A stretch of DNA of 64,000 bases, from assembly GCA_018417955.1 (NCBI GenBank), contig JACTVC010000003.1, forward strand, positions 310,001 through 374,000, given 5' to 3'. Shown one piece after another: positions 1-11,300 of the stretch. The notes under the pieces were generated by a model. The model made no database searches, was not told the DNA's origin, and worked only from the letters and a program-made list of their open reading frames with translations. Position 1 is the first letter of the stretch, and each line of letters opens with the position of its first letter. The translations under genes and the position numbers were made by a program. This DNA is from Laccaria trichodermophora. Its lineage: Eukaryota; Basidiomycota; Agaricomycetes; Agaricales; Hydnangiaceae.

Positions 1-2951
1 TGGCAGAAAAATTAGCTTTTCGGACACACCAAGGACTGTGGCAATTCCGTCGAATGCCCTTTGGATATCAAAATGGACCTGCCGTTTTTCAATGAGTCAT
101 GCAAAATGTTCTGGCACCTTTCCTCTAGATCTTTGCATTAGTCTATATCGATGATATCGTCATATTTTCTCTTACCTTTGATGAACACCTTATTCACCTC
201 AACAGAGTCTTCACGGCAATCACGCAAGCAAACATTACGCTTGCACCAGCGAAGTGTCATTTCGTGTTTCAATCACTACTCCTTTTGGGTCAAAAGGTCT
301 CCAGGCTCAGACTATCAATGCATAAGGAGAAGGTGAATGCGATAACGCAGTTGTATATCCCTAGAAATGTCAGTGAGCTGCAAACATTTCTGGGAATGAT
401 GATATACTTTTTGGGCTACATCCCATTTTACGCTTGGATAGCTCATCCATTCTTTCAACTCCTAAAAAAGGGTTCGAAATGGGAATGGTCGCCCGTTCAT
501 CAGGAAGTGTTCAAGTTGTGTAAGGAAGTCCTCACCAATGCTCTGGTTAGAGGGTATGCCATGCCAAATCTCCCATATTGAGTCTACACCGACGCTTGCG
601 ATTATGGCCTGGCTGGGATATTGCAACAAGTGCAACCAATAGCAATTAAGGATCTGAAGGGTACTAAAGTATATGAACGATTAAAGAAGGCATTTGATAG
701 AAAGGAACCAGTTCCTCACCTGGTAACTGTTTTGTCTAAGAATAGGAACGATGTACCTGAGGCAGGTGAATGGGATGCTAACTTTGAAGATACGATTGTG
801 CATGTCAAGTGCGTGATCTCTTACTGGTCAAGGGTACTAAAATCGGCTGAACAGAATTACTCACCAATGGAGAGAGAGGCGCTAGCACTGAAGGAAGCGC
901 TTATTAAGTTTCAACCGTTTTTGGAAGGAGTTCCCACCCTCGCTATCACCGATCATGCAGCGCTTACCTGGAGTAGAACGTTTCAAAACGTCAATAGGCG
1001 CTTGCTTACCTGGGGAACGGTTTTTGCTGCCTATCCGGACATGGAAATCGTCCACCGTGCAGGTAAGATTCATTCCAACGTAGACCCTATATCCTGGTTA
1101 CAGAGATGAGTCCCGATCAATGATGGTCCGATAACAGATGATGTCAGATCAGTAGATCTAATGGAATCAATCGAAGACCCGTTTAAAGACATGTTCACTG
1201 AGTTAGGATCTAGATTTGAGGAACGTCTCCTCCAAGTAGCCAGCAGTTATGCTGCAAGCCTAGAAGAAACAGAGGACTCTCAAGTATACGTCGACCCAGT
1301 CGTGCTGAGGACAGAGGGAAGCTTGGATGTTGAAGTTCCATACATGAGTTCTTCCTTGTACTCTATTCTTGTTGGAATAAGTGATGAGGAACTGCTTGCC
1401 TGGAGAGAAGGATATGCTAAGGACCCGCATTTTTCCAATCTTCTATCTAATCTTCGAAGAGAGACGAAATGGAACAATCCTTCATTCCCTCAATATCATT
1501 ATGGTGAGAATGGTCTCATCTATTTCAAAGATTGGAGTGGAAATAACAGACTTTGTGTTCCAAAGGACTTACAAACTAAAATAACAGGAGAAGTACACGA
1601 TAGTATTTCAGAAAGCACGCACGCTGGATACTACAAAACGTACAATCGGATAGCGTCAACCTACTACTGGCCAAGGATGTCCAGAAGCATTAAAACCTTT
1701 GTTAGCACCTGCGACGTATGTCAGAAGTCGAAACCGAGACGACATGCACCGGTCGGCCTTTTGCAACCAATTCCTATACCCACTTGACCTTTTGAAGTCG
1801 TATCTATGGATTTCATTCCGGAACTACCGGAATCCAATGGTTTTGATAACATTTTAGTTATCATAGATAAGTTGACAAAGTACAGCATTTTCATTCCTTG
1901 TTCTATGAAAATAACTGAGGAAGATACAGCTAAACTTTTTTTTAAACACATTATCGCTCAGTACGGGCTACCTCAACAGGTCATTACGGATCGCGACTCG
2001 AGATGGCGTAATGATTTTTGGGGAGAGATTTGCTGACTAATGGGTACAAGGAGGTCTTTGACTACAGCATATCACCCACAAGCTGATGGTCAAACAGAGA
2101 TTTTGAATCAGACCATTGAAATTGCCTTATGCGCTTATATAGGTCCTTCTAGGAACGACTGGGAACAGCATCTCAATGCTATCTCACTGGCGTATAACTC
2201 ATCTCCTCATACTGCAACAATGTTTGCCCCAGCATATCTTCTGTGTGGATTTACGCCTATCACGTTCAACATGCTAATTAACCCGCCACCACATATACCC
2301 TGACCTTCTAACTGGGACTCTGAGGAAGCGCTTAGTTGAAAGGCCGTAGAAATGTGGGAAAATTTTGAGAGCAACTGTACACGAGCAAAAGAGGCATTGC
2401 TCCTTTCACAAGTCCATCAGCAAAAGGCTTATAATAAGGGTCAGTTAATTAAAGAATTCAATGAAGGGGATTTAGTAGTCCTTAATCCTCATTCTCTAGA
2501 TCTGCTCAAGTCTGAGAAAGGACGAGGTAATAAACTTTTAATGAGGTACGATGGTCCTTTCAAAATAATTCGAAAGCTGAGTCCAGTAACCTATCAGTTA
2601 CGTCTTCCGGCATCCTATGGAATACACCCTATTCTTAATATTGCACACCTTGAGGAATACAAGTTATCACCCTCTTCTCTGGGAGAGCGGCCGACTAAGC
2701 AACTGAATCGTCAAGACTTCAACGAACTTCCAGAGTTCAAAGTAGAAGCGATCATTGGAGAAAGGTTTCGTAAAACGAGGGCAGGTAGACACACTCGAGA
2801 GTTCAAGGTACGATTTACTGGCTATGGCCCAGAATCCAATGAATGGCTACCCCCTGGAAACCTAAGGAATGCGCCAGAACTCTTGGCGCAATGGCAGGTG
2901 ACAAAGAGCTCAAATACCACAAAGAAACACAAGGCTGATATCGTGGTTTGA
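1..2951 (+). mobile_element. Ty3/gypsy chromovirus pol relic (RT, RNase H, integrase, chromodomain), 5'-truncated by window edge
   Basis: One reading frame (codons starting at positions divisible by 3) runs from base 3 to 2951 without any frameshift. In order it encodes reverse transcriptase (RMPFGYQNGP, then YIDDIVIFS near 145-170), RNase H (YTDACDYGLAGIL, 582-620), an integrase zinc finger (CDVCQKS near 1715) and the DDE core (D in VVSMDFIPELP, D in VITDRDSRW, E in ADGQTEILNQT). It ends with a chromodomain (VRFTGYGPESNEW, about 2810-2850) that would target insertion to heterochromatin. The frame is broken by eight stops: TGA at 93, 579, 1107, 1785, 2034, 2301 and 2337, and TAG at 126. Gag and protease lie outside the window and no LTR is seen after 2951. 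The copy cannot make an intact polyprotein. Family assignment is secure from domain order; exact family name is not. Confidence 0.95.
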
Positions 2952-3074
2952 CGAACGCGTGGCTACAAAGACAGTACCAGCCGTAAACGATTTTGAGAAT
3001 TCTATTTAAACTGGGCCCCACAACGACTACTCATCCTCCTAGAAAATTCCCTTTTCAACAACTATCTTTCGAAT

Positions 3075-3975
3075 ATGCCTATCCATTCTACGCTCTCGAC
3101 TTTCAACCCTATGCCTACCCTCGCCCTCATTCTCGCTCCTCAGTCTGGACCCGCTCATCTCAATGCGATTTTAGGCGACTCTTTCCTTCACTCCATGTTC
3201 CAGGGCACACTCAACACCTGCGTCCTCGACTATCAACTCAGCCTCATCGATATAACTGCACATCTAAACAACGACGCACCCACCACCTACACCCTCAATA
3301 CCGACCTCGCAGGCTCTCTTTTTAGTGTGTACAAAAAACTTATTCAAGTCATTAATTGTGCAGGTAATAACTTTAACCCCAACGTCGACATCGTACCCCT
3401 TCCCCTTGACCTTCCCAAGGACACCATCGCATCCCTTGGCATGCCGGAACCGATCACCTCTTGGGGCACGCTTTCCACTAGCATTAACCCCCTCGCCTTG
3501 GAATTCTACAGTGTCGCAAACATCTTTAAGATGTTCAAGAAGTTACAGAACATTGTGAACTTTCTTTTCGGTTGGATTGCAGAGGCGGTCAGGATTAGCG
3601 TTTTACAGGGGCAGGGCTCCAAGTGGAATTTCGGAAGCTATTTTGGGTTGACCTTTGAGGATTTCCTTGGCAGGATTCACCCTGTCGTTCAGGGGAACCC
3701 ATACTGGAGCAACCTTTCTGGGTTTGTTCAGAACTATGACACCGTCACAGCCAGGAAAGGTATGCTCATCATTTCGTCTAGCAGTTCCCTTACTGAGAAT
3801 GTCCGAAGATTTCAAGTTTATTCTCAACTGCGCCACTCACGCCTCCAACGCGCAAGTCGTCCGTCGCACACACACTCGTCTCCTGTATGGGACTGAACCT
3901 TACGACTTTGTTAAGAAATTCGATATGGTCGACAAGTCTGATCTTACTGAGAAGTTGAAGAATCTTTCCATTTGA
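3075..3975 (+). CDS. Hypothetical protein, possibly frame-broken near 3785-3800
   Basis: Not recognised. An open frame starts at the ATG at 3075 (MPIHSTLSTFNPMP) and runs to 3896, about 273 residues, with no obvious signal peptide or catalytic motif. From about 3797 a second frame looks more coding-like (EDFKFILNCATHASNAQVV) and ends at 3975. The real product may therefore switch frame there through a short intron or a 1-base indel; I found no convincing GT-AG pair of normal length. A polypyrimidine-rich leader precedes the ATG. It lies between two retroelement relics, so it could be an unrelated host gene or an accessory piece of a repeat. Confidence 0.4.
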
Positions 3976-4719
3976 GTGAAACATTTTATTCTTTCTTTCT
4001 TTCTTTCTGTACTACCAAATTCCGCATTTCTTTTATACATCCAGACTGGGGGGGTTATGTTATAGTACATGTGTGTTAGTACTTACGTAGCTACTCTATT
4101 ACTTGTAGTCTGTAGTATAAAGATATGCGAAGTGCATCAAAGACGTGACGTGAAGTTTATAGTTGTTAATAACGAAAGATTTTGTTTGTATGGCCAGGCC
4201 TTCAGGACCAAACAAACATACTTCTAAACAAATGGTTCGGAAGTCAGACATGAGGACAAGTGACTCCTGCCGCTTACTCCTTTCTTTTATAACACATGTT
4301 GTTGTGACGTGTACATGCGAGTCAACCACCGCAACACAATTGAGACCAAAAGCGGGGGAAAACGAGTTCAAGCATCATGACGCGTGAACTCAAGTCATCA
4401 GATCAAGAGTAGAAGATGGTAGAACCGCAAGGAAGGTTCTAGTATTAATAAAGTAGACGTATATAAACTGTAGGATCATGCTATGTATACTTCTTCGAAC
4501 TTTCCAATCATACTGATTTAACCAAGCTTTTATGCATCTAAACTCAGAAGATATATTTGTACAGGTTGTATAAATAGGCCTTCTAAAATCATGAAGTTGA
4601 ATATGTTATTCTACTTAGTGATACTAATTCTACGTATTCAGGAGTCCTGAACACGACTTGGATTGATTACTATCGTATATGTGTGATCTCGAGGTTACCC
4701 ATCGGTTAAGGAACTAACT
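3976..4719. other. No gene seen; AT-rich spacer
   Basis: A short TTTC microsatellite lies at about 3990-4008. Small open frames on both strands (for example 4099-4387) have no coding features. Nothing else stands out. Confidence 0.5.
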
Positions 4720-6885
4720 CTATTCAACGCTAACTCTAACAAGTTTACTCATGAACATTAACACCTTGACTCCTTTCAAGAACTTGAGGTAATGGGAGCG
4801 CATGTAGGTCTGATGGGTAACAGGTAAGGTAACGAACCACTTTTTCACTGGAGAGCCGTCCTTCAGACGAAACCAGAGCCAGTAACCCAGGGCCTCTGGA
4901 ATCCAACCGCCCAGGTATGTGAGTTGCTGGACCTGCCAGAAATATTCGATATCAGTCCAATGGTTGCCATCCCATTTGGGTAGCTGCTCGACTTTGAGCT
5001 CCATCTTCATGGTAGCCAGCATATTGCCATAGGGGGCTGGGGGACCATTTTGGTTACCAGAGAAGGAAGGGTCTCCTCCTCCACCTCCTCCCCCTGAATT
5101 ACCTCCACCACCTCCTGAAGGTGGGAAAGGACCCAAGGAAGGAAGATTAGAATTGCTGGAAAAAGGGTGACTTGGAAAATGTCCACCCCCACCGTATCCT
5201 CTGCCACCTCCTCCAGGAGGTCCTCCGTGATTTCCCCCTACATTTGGTGGGTCATTGGCTCTGGAGGGCCCCCCTTTGGTCAAGGCAGGGCTATTGGAAT
5301 TTTGCAGTGGATCGGAGGAGTTGTGAGCGTAAGTGTTGCCTTCAGAGTGACTGCTCAATGCAAACATAACATTTTAAGGTCGGCTAGGTGCAGCCATTTG
5401 ATCCCTGACGTTATCTCTGAAAATCGTTCGAGAAGGGGTGGCAAGCCCAACCGTGACATCCTGCATTGTATCCGTGTTTGGGATTGGCATAGCGTTTGGA
5501 GTGGAGAAAAACGAAGTAGGTGGCGTACTTCCTGACATGTCGAAGAACTTCTTGTTGGTTCTGAAAGGAGTCTGGAATCCAAAGGAAAGTTCCACCCCCC
5601 CTTCCAAATCTCTGCCTTGCTCGACACTAGTCGATTTCTTGTCCCACGGAGCGGTTTCGTCCCAGTCCACCCTCTTCTTCCCCGCCACTACATCTGTCTT
5701 GAATGGAGGAGGTTTGACAGGCAGCGGAAATCATCCCTCTGTAGGAAGCAGTTGCGTAGGATAGACGGTGCTCCAAGGGTGTCCCTGAGTGACTGCCGAG
5801 AGGGCTTCACTATTCAATTGACCTTGGTGGTGAGGGAAATTTTGAAGTAGGATCCTCATGCGATGATCAACGCCGTCAACTCTATTGAGTTCTTCATGCA
5901 ATTCCGGAACTGTTGAAATGGGCGATGAAGGAGTTTCAAGATTTTGGTATTGGGCTTTGTACTTGATAATGGTCTGTTGAGCGACGAGCAACCGTTTGAG
6001 CAATATACTGTAGGCTACTTCCAGTTGAGACTGGCTTTCACAGCCTTGTAAAGCAATGATCATAGTCTCCTCCGGGTCGATTCGAAACACTCTTGTGCAT
6101 TCTTGAATCAACTTGGCCATCCTATCCAGAAAGGTTTGTAACTCGGTGACCGCTCATACAATGCGGCCCAAACGAGTATCTACTAGGCAAACTGCGATAT
6201 CCAGGTTGCTAGCATCGCTCTTGGTGGAGATGTCTTTGACCTTGAGATTAGGCTGTTGTAGGATCCAGGACACCTCAGCTGCTGTTGAGAGGTTGGATCC
6301 CTGCTCCCGATTGTATTTGAGGATCAGGCTGTACATGGGGGACATGGAGTGCCCCTTGTCCATGCCTAGTCGATTACTCTGAGTGACGTTTGAGCGATCA
6401 GCAGTAGTTGACTTCAAGATGTCCGCCATTGAGGGGTTTTCAAGGCTCGGAAGTTGCCAAGGAGTGGAAGGAGAGGGATTATGCAAAGAGGGATTGTTGG
6501 GCGAAGGATCGTTTATGGACGTTCTCAGAGGTGTTGACTCCGAACTGGGTGTAGTTTTAAGCCTAGGAATTTGAGAGGATTGATGAGGGGGCTGATCGCG
6601 TGATTTCGAAGCTGTGGAGGATGTGTCCCCTACAGGGCTTCTCCTCCAAGGGGACTCCATTGAGAGGGGTAGTGAGGTAGATGAAGAGGGTTTGGAACCT
6701 GGGATCCTTGAGGATCCAAAGGTGCCTGAGAAGGTCGGTCTACCCCCCCTAGATATGACAGGGGGAGTCGAATTCTTTGGAGCTCGGTAGTCGGACAGGG
6801 TGGTCGATGAAGCGAGGGAAAGAAAGTAACGGTAATATGTAGAGTCGAAGACCGGATAGATGAATCTAGATCAGGTTAGATAGCC
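4720..6885 (-). mobile_element. Ty3/gypsy gag relic, truncated at its 3' end
   Basis: Reading the minus strand from about 6885 down, a single frame encodes a Gag-type protein. It has a Ser/Pro-rich N-terminus, a predicted helical segment (LLKRLLVAQQTIIKYKAQYQ, near 6000), a Gly-rich linker (about 5070-5240) and a conserved block (KVEQLPKWDGNHW, then YLGGWIPEALGYWLWFRLK, about 4840-4990) that I recall from basidiomycete gypsy Gag proteins. In-frame stops are TGA at 6154-6156, TGA at 5731-5733 and TAA at 5374-5376. After FLKGVK at about 4765 the expected Gag sequence ends abruptly, so the remaining Gag and all of pol are deleted. It points opposite to the pol relic at 1-2951 and is a separate insertion or an inverted remnant. 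Confidence 0.85.
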
Positions 6886-8319
6886 GGCTAGGTGTATCAA
6901 CTGTCCCCACAGTGTCCACCTTTGTAACCGCTACTTGACATAGGCATTACTCAGGTAGTGGGACAGTCGTTGGAATACCTAACAGACAATGATGATCAAA
7001 GGTGTAGAGACTCACCTAGTTGGCCTAGATGGAACGGTTGATCACTCAGAGTCGTGAAACGTGACAGTTCGACATTCCCGTGTTCCAATCTCCATGGACA
7101 GTCCCAGTGGAGATTGCATTAACACGGAGTTCTCGAGGTCTAACCGCTAATCTCTTAGAAACTTGAAGTAAAGCCGTTAATAGGGCTTTGGTATCCAAGT
7201 GATACAAGAGATGTTTGTGGTAGAAAAAGATAACATTTCCTCATGTACTACATGAGGTATGACTACAATGCTTATGTAAAGCGTGATGTGATGATACAAA
7301 AGTGAAGAACGCACACAGAGCAAGTGATGTAGACAAGCTTTGGGAGATGGAAAGGGTAGATAGGTAGGATACATACAGGCATGCTACAAACACCACCTAC
7401 ATGACCCTGGTGTGTTGGCTTTGGGACAAAGTCATCCTGGTCAAGTTCTCAGGCACCAACCTCTACTTTGACAATAACTAGGCCTGTTTGTCTTGTCCTC
7501 CTTCCCCATGCACTCATATCTATAACTGACAACATTAATGTCAAGGCATTTATGAGAACTGTTCTCACATTGTGTTCCCACTCAGTTACTCCCTGTATTC
7601 TTTATCGAATGAAAAAAACATGTTTGATGTTTAAAATTGCATGTGAAAAGTAAGCTGAATTTTGATGTGCCGATCATGGTTGAGTCAAGTGGTTGAGTCT
7701 CCTACTATATGCAGCATCTCGATCTCTTTGGTCAATGTCCCTTGATACTCCACAGATCAACATTCTCCAACTAGAACTATCAGAATGGGAAGAGAAGTTC
7801 TTTCCTAGCTGTTTCTGGAGGACAATCCTTCATTTCTTCCTTCATCATATTTTGCTGTGAGACTCTGCACATATACAGCATTGCACTGTCCGCCCCTACT
7901 TGGCAGATGGCCCATCATGTGCATGAACCACAAATTTGTCAAGCATTGATTGGCCTGTGTAAAAGGCAATGTGTGCAGATTCTGTTGAATTACCTTTTGG
8001 ATTTTACTTGAGTACATGTGGAAATATTCAATTTTTTCAAATGGAAAATGGTTCACAAAAAATTAAAGATGCCATATAATTATTGGCTATTCAGAAATTC
8101 CTTGCAATGATTCAGCCTCAAGAGAGTGTTACACTTGCTCTGGCTATCCTGTGCTTGGATATTGTGCAATGTTTCCCATGTGGTGGATATACAGATGAAT
8201 GAACTTGTAATATTGTGGGGCAAATCTACTGTACATCCTATTGAAAGTCCATATAAGAAATTATAATACTGAAAATGTTAGAATATCACAACACCTTTCT
8301 CTTCAATATTTTGGAAAAT
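6886..8319. other. No gene seen; probable leader or LTR debris, then spacer
   Basis: The stretch upstream of the gag relic (6886-7200) is where a primer-binding site and 5' LTR would lie, but no matching LTR pair is visible in the window. 7200-8319 has only short unsupported open frames (for example 7805-8056 minus). Confidence 0.4.
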
Positions 8320-11300
8320 TTACTTGCAATCTTGGAAAGATGATGAGCTAATAGTATGAGTAAATGAAGTGACCAGACCTTTGAGTATATATGACTGACC
8401 TGTTTTTTTTGGTCCAATTCCTAAGATCTTAGTATCAGTTTGAGATCTAATTGCTGCAAGTGAAGCCATGGCTTTGATTGTGTCAAGATGTTCCTCTCCA
8501 AGAATCCTTTTTCTTAAGTCTACAACCTGAATGGCCAGCTGATCAGCTTCTTTGAGCTTCTTTAAGTGATGATATGTTTTTGCAAGATCTGCCATAGCAT
8601 TGATTGAATCTGGATGTTCTTCCCCAAGAAGTCTGTTTCTCATATCCAGAACTTTTATTTGAAGTTTCTCTGCATCTACATATTTTTCAAGATCTTTAAA
8701 TGTATTCACAAGGTTATTCATGGCAGTTACTGTATCTGGGTGCTCCTCCCCAAGTAGTTTGTTTCTCAGATTCAAAACTGTAATTTCAAGTGCCTCTGCA
8801 TCTGAATATTTTCCTAGACTCTTGTATGTGATTGCAAGGTTTGCCATCGCCCAGATTGTGTCTAGGTGCTCTTTGCCAAGAAGTCCTTCTCTCATATCCA
8901 GAACTTGTCTTTGAAGCTTCTGTGCATCTGTGTGTTTTTTTAGACACACATATGAAAGGGCAAGGTTATTCATGGCAGTGATTGTATCTGGGTGACCCTT
9001 CCCAAGCAGTCTGTTTCTGAGATTCAAAACTTCAATTTCAAGTGTCTCTGCATCTGCATATTTTCCTAGGCTCCTGTATGTGATTGCAAGATTCCCTCTG
9101 GCCCAGATGGTATTTGGGTGTGTGTCTCCAAGAAATCTCTTTCTCAGATCTAGAACATTGATTTGAAGCTTCTCTGCAGCAGCATATTTTCCAAGAATCT
9201 CATATGTAAGTGCAAGATTACTCATGGCAGTAATTGTATCTGGGTGCTCCTCCCCAAGTAGTCTATTTCTCAGGTTTAGAACTTCAATTTGAAGCTTCTC
9301 TGCATCTGTATATTTTCCCAAATTCTGAAATGTAGTTGCAAGGTTACTCATGGACCAGATTGTATTCAGGTGTTCTTCTCCAAGAAAACTGTTTCTTAGA
9401 TCTAAGACCTTGACTTGCAGCTTCTCTGCATCTCCATGTTTTCCAAGCTTCTCATAGGTAAGTGCAATATTATTCATTGCAGTAATTGTATCTGGATGCT
9501 CCTCCCCAAGCAGTCTGTTTCTCAGATTCAAAACTTTAGTTTCAAGCTTCTCTGAATCTGAATATTTTCCTAAACTGTTGTATATTATTGCAAGATTACC
9601 CATTGCCCAGATTGTGTTTGGGTGTTCTTCTCCAAGAAGTCTGTTTCTTACATTCAGAACTTTGATTTGCAGCTTCTCTGCATCTGCATATTTTCCAAGA
9701 TTCTCATATGTAAGTGCAAGATGACTCATGGTAGTGACTGTATCTGGGTGCTCTTCCCCAAGTACTCTCTTTCTCAGATTCAAAACCTTGATTTGAAGGT
9801 TCTCTGTATCTGCATATTTTCCAAGATTCTCATATGTAAGTGCAAGATTACTCATGGCAGTAATTGTATCTGGGTGCTCCTCCCCAAGTAGTCTGTTTCT
9901 CAGGTTTAGAACTTTGCTTTGAAGCTTCTCTGCATCTGCATATTTTCCTAGACTCTGAAATGTAGTTGCAAGGTTACCCATGGACCAGATTGTATTCAGG
10001 TGTTCTTCTCCAAGAAAACTGTTTCTTAGATCTAAAACTTTGATTTGCAGCTTCTCTGCATCTCCATGTTTTCCAAGCTTCTCATAGGTAAGTGCAATAT
10101 TATTCATAGCGGTAATTGTATCTGGGTGCTCCTCCCCAAGTAGTCTGTTTCTCAGACTCAAAACTTTAGTTTCAAGCTTCTCTGAATCTGCATATTTTCC
10201 TAAACCGTTGTATATTATTGCAAGATTACCCATTGCCCAGATTGTGTTTGGGTGTTCTTCTCCAAGAAGTCTGTTTCTTACATTCAGAACTTTGATTTGC
10301 AGCTTCTCTGCATCTGCATATTTTCCAAGATTCTCATATGTAAGTGCAAGATGACTCATGGTAGTGACTGTATCTGGGTGCTCTTCCCCAAGTACTCTCT
10401 TTCTCAGATTCAAAACCTTGATTTGAAGGTTCTCTGTATCTGCATATTTTCCAAGATTCTCATATGTAAGTGCAAGACTACTCATGGCAGTAATTGTATC
10501 TGGGTGCTCCTCCCCAAGTAGTCTGTTTCTCAGGTTTAGAACTTTGCTTTGAAGCTTCTCTGCATCTGCATATTTTCCTAGACTCTGAAATGTAGTTGCA
10601 AGGTTACCCATGGACCAGATTGTATTCAGGTGTTCTTCTCCAAGAAAACTGTTTCTTAGATCTAAAACTTTGATTTGCAGCTTCTCTGCATCTCCATGTT
10701 TTCCAAGCTTCTCATATGTAAGTGCAATATTATTCATAGCAGTGATTGTATCTGGGTGATCCTCCCCAAGTAGTCTTTTTCTCAGATCCAAAACTTTAGT
10801 TTCAAGCTTCTCTGAATCTATATATTTTTCCAAACTCTTATATGTGATTGCAAGGTTACCCATTGCCCAGATTGTATTTGGGTGTTCTTCTCCAAGAAGT
10901 CTGTTTCTCAAATTCAGAACCTTGATTTGCAGCTCCTCTGCATCCCCATATTTTCCAAGCTTCTCATAGGTAAGTGCAATATTATTCATAGCAGTAATTG
11001 TATCTGGGTGCTCCTCCCCAAGTAGTCTGTTTCTCAGATCCAAAACTTTAGTTTCAAGCTTCTCTGAATCTACATATTTCTCCAAACTCTTATATGTGAT
11101 TGCAAGGTTACCCATTGCCCAGATTGTATTTGGGTGTTCTTCTCCAAGAAGTCTGTTTCTTAGATTCAAAACCTTGTTTTGCAGCTTCTCTGCATCTGCA
11201 TATTTTCCAAGATTCTCATATGCAAGTGCAAGATGACTCATTGTTGTAACCGTATCTGGGTGCTCTTCCCCAAGTACTCTGTTTCTCAGATTCAAAACTT

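Noticed and set aside
2952..3074. 3' LTR of the pol relic
   Set aside because: No matching second copy and no TG...CA boundaries could be identified.
5070..5240. Gly-rich tract that could be read as a silk-like or RNA-binding protein
   Set aside because: It is the linker of the gag relic, in frame with the recognisable Gag block.
9622..10521. Two identical-looking 89-residue ORFs on the + strand
   Set aside because: They are antisense shadows of the NLR TPR array, created by its 630-bp repeat.
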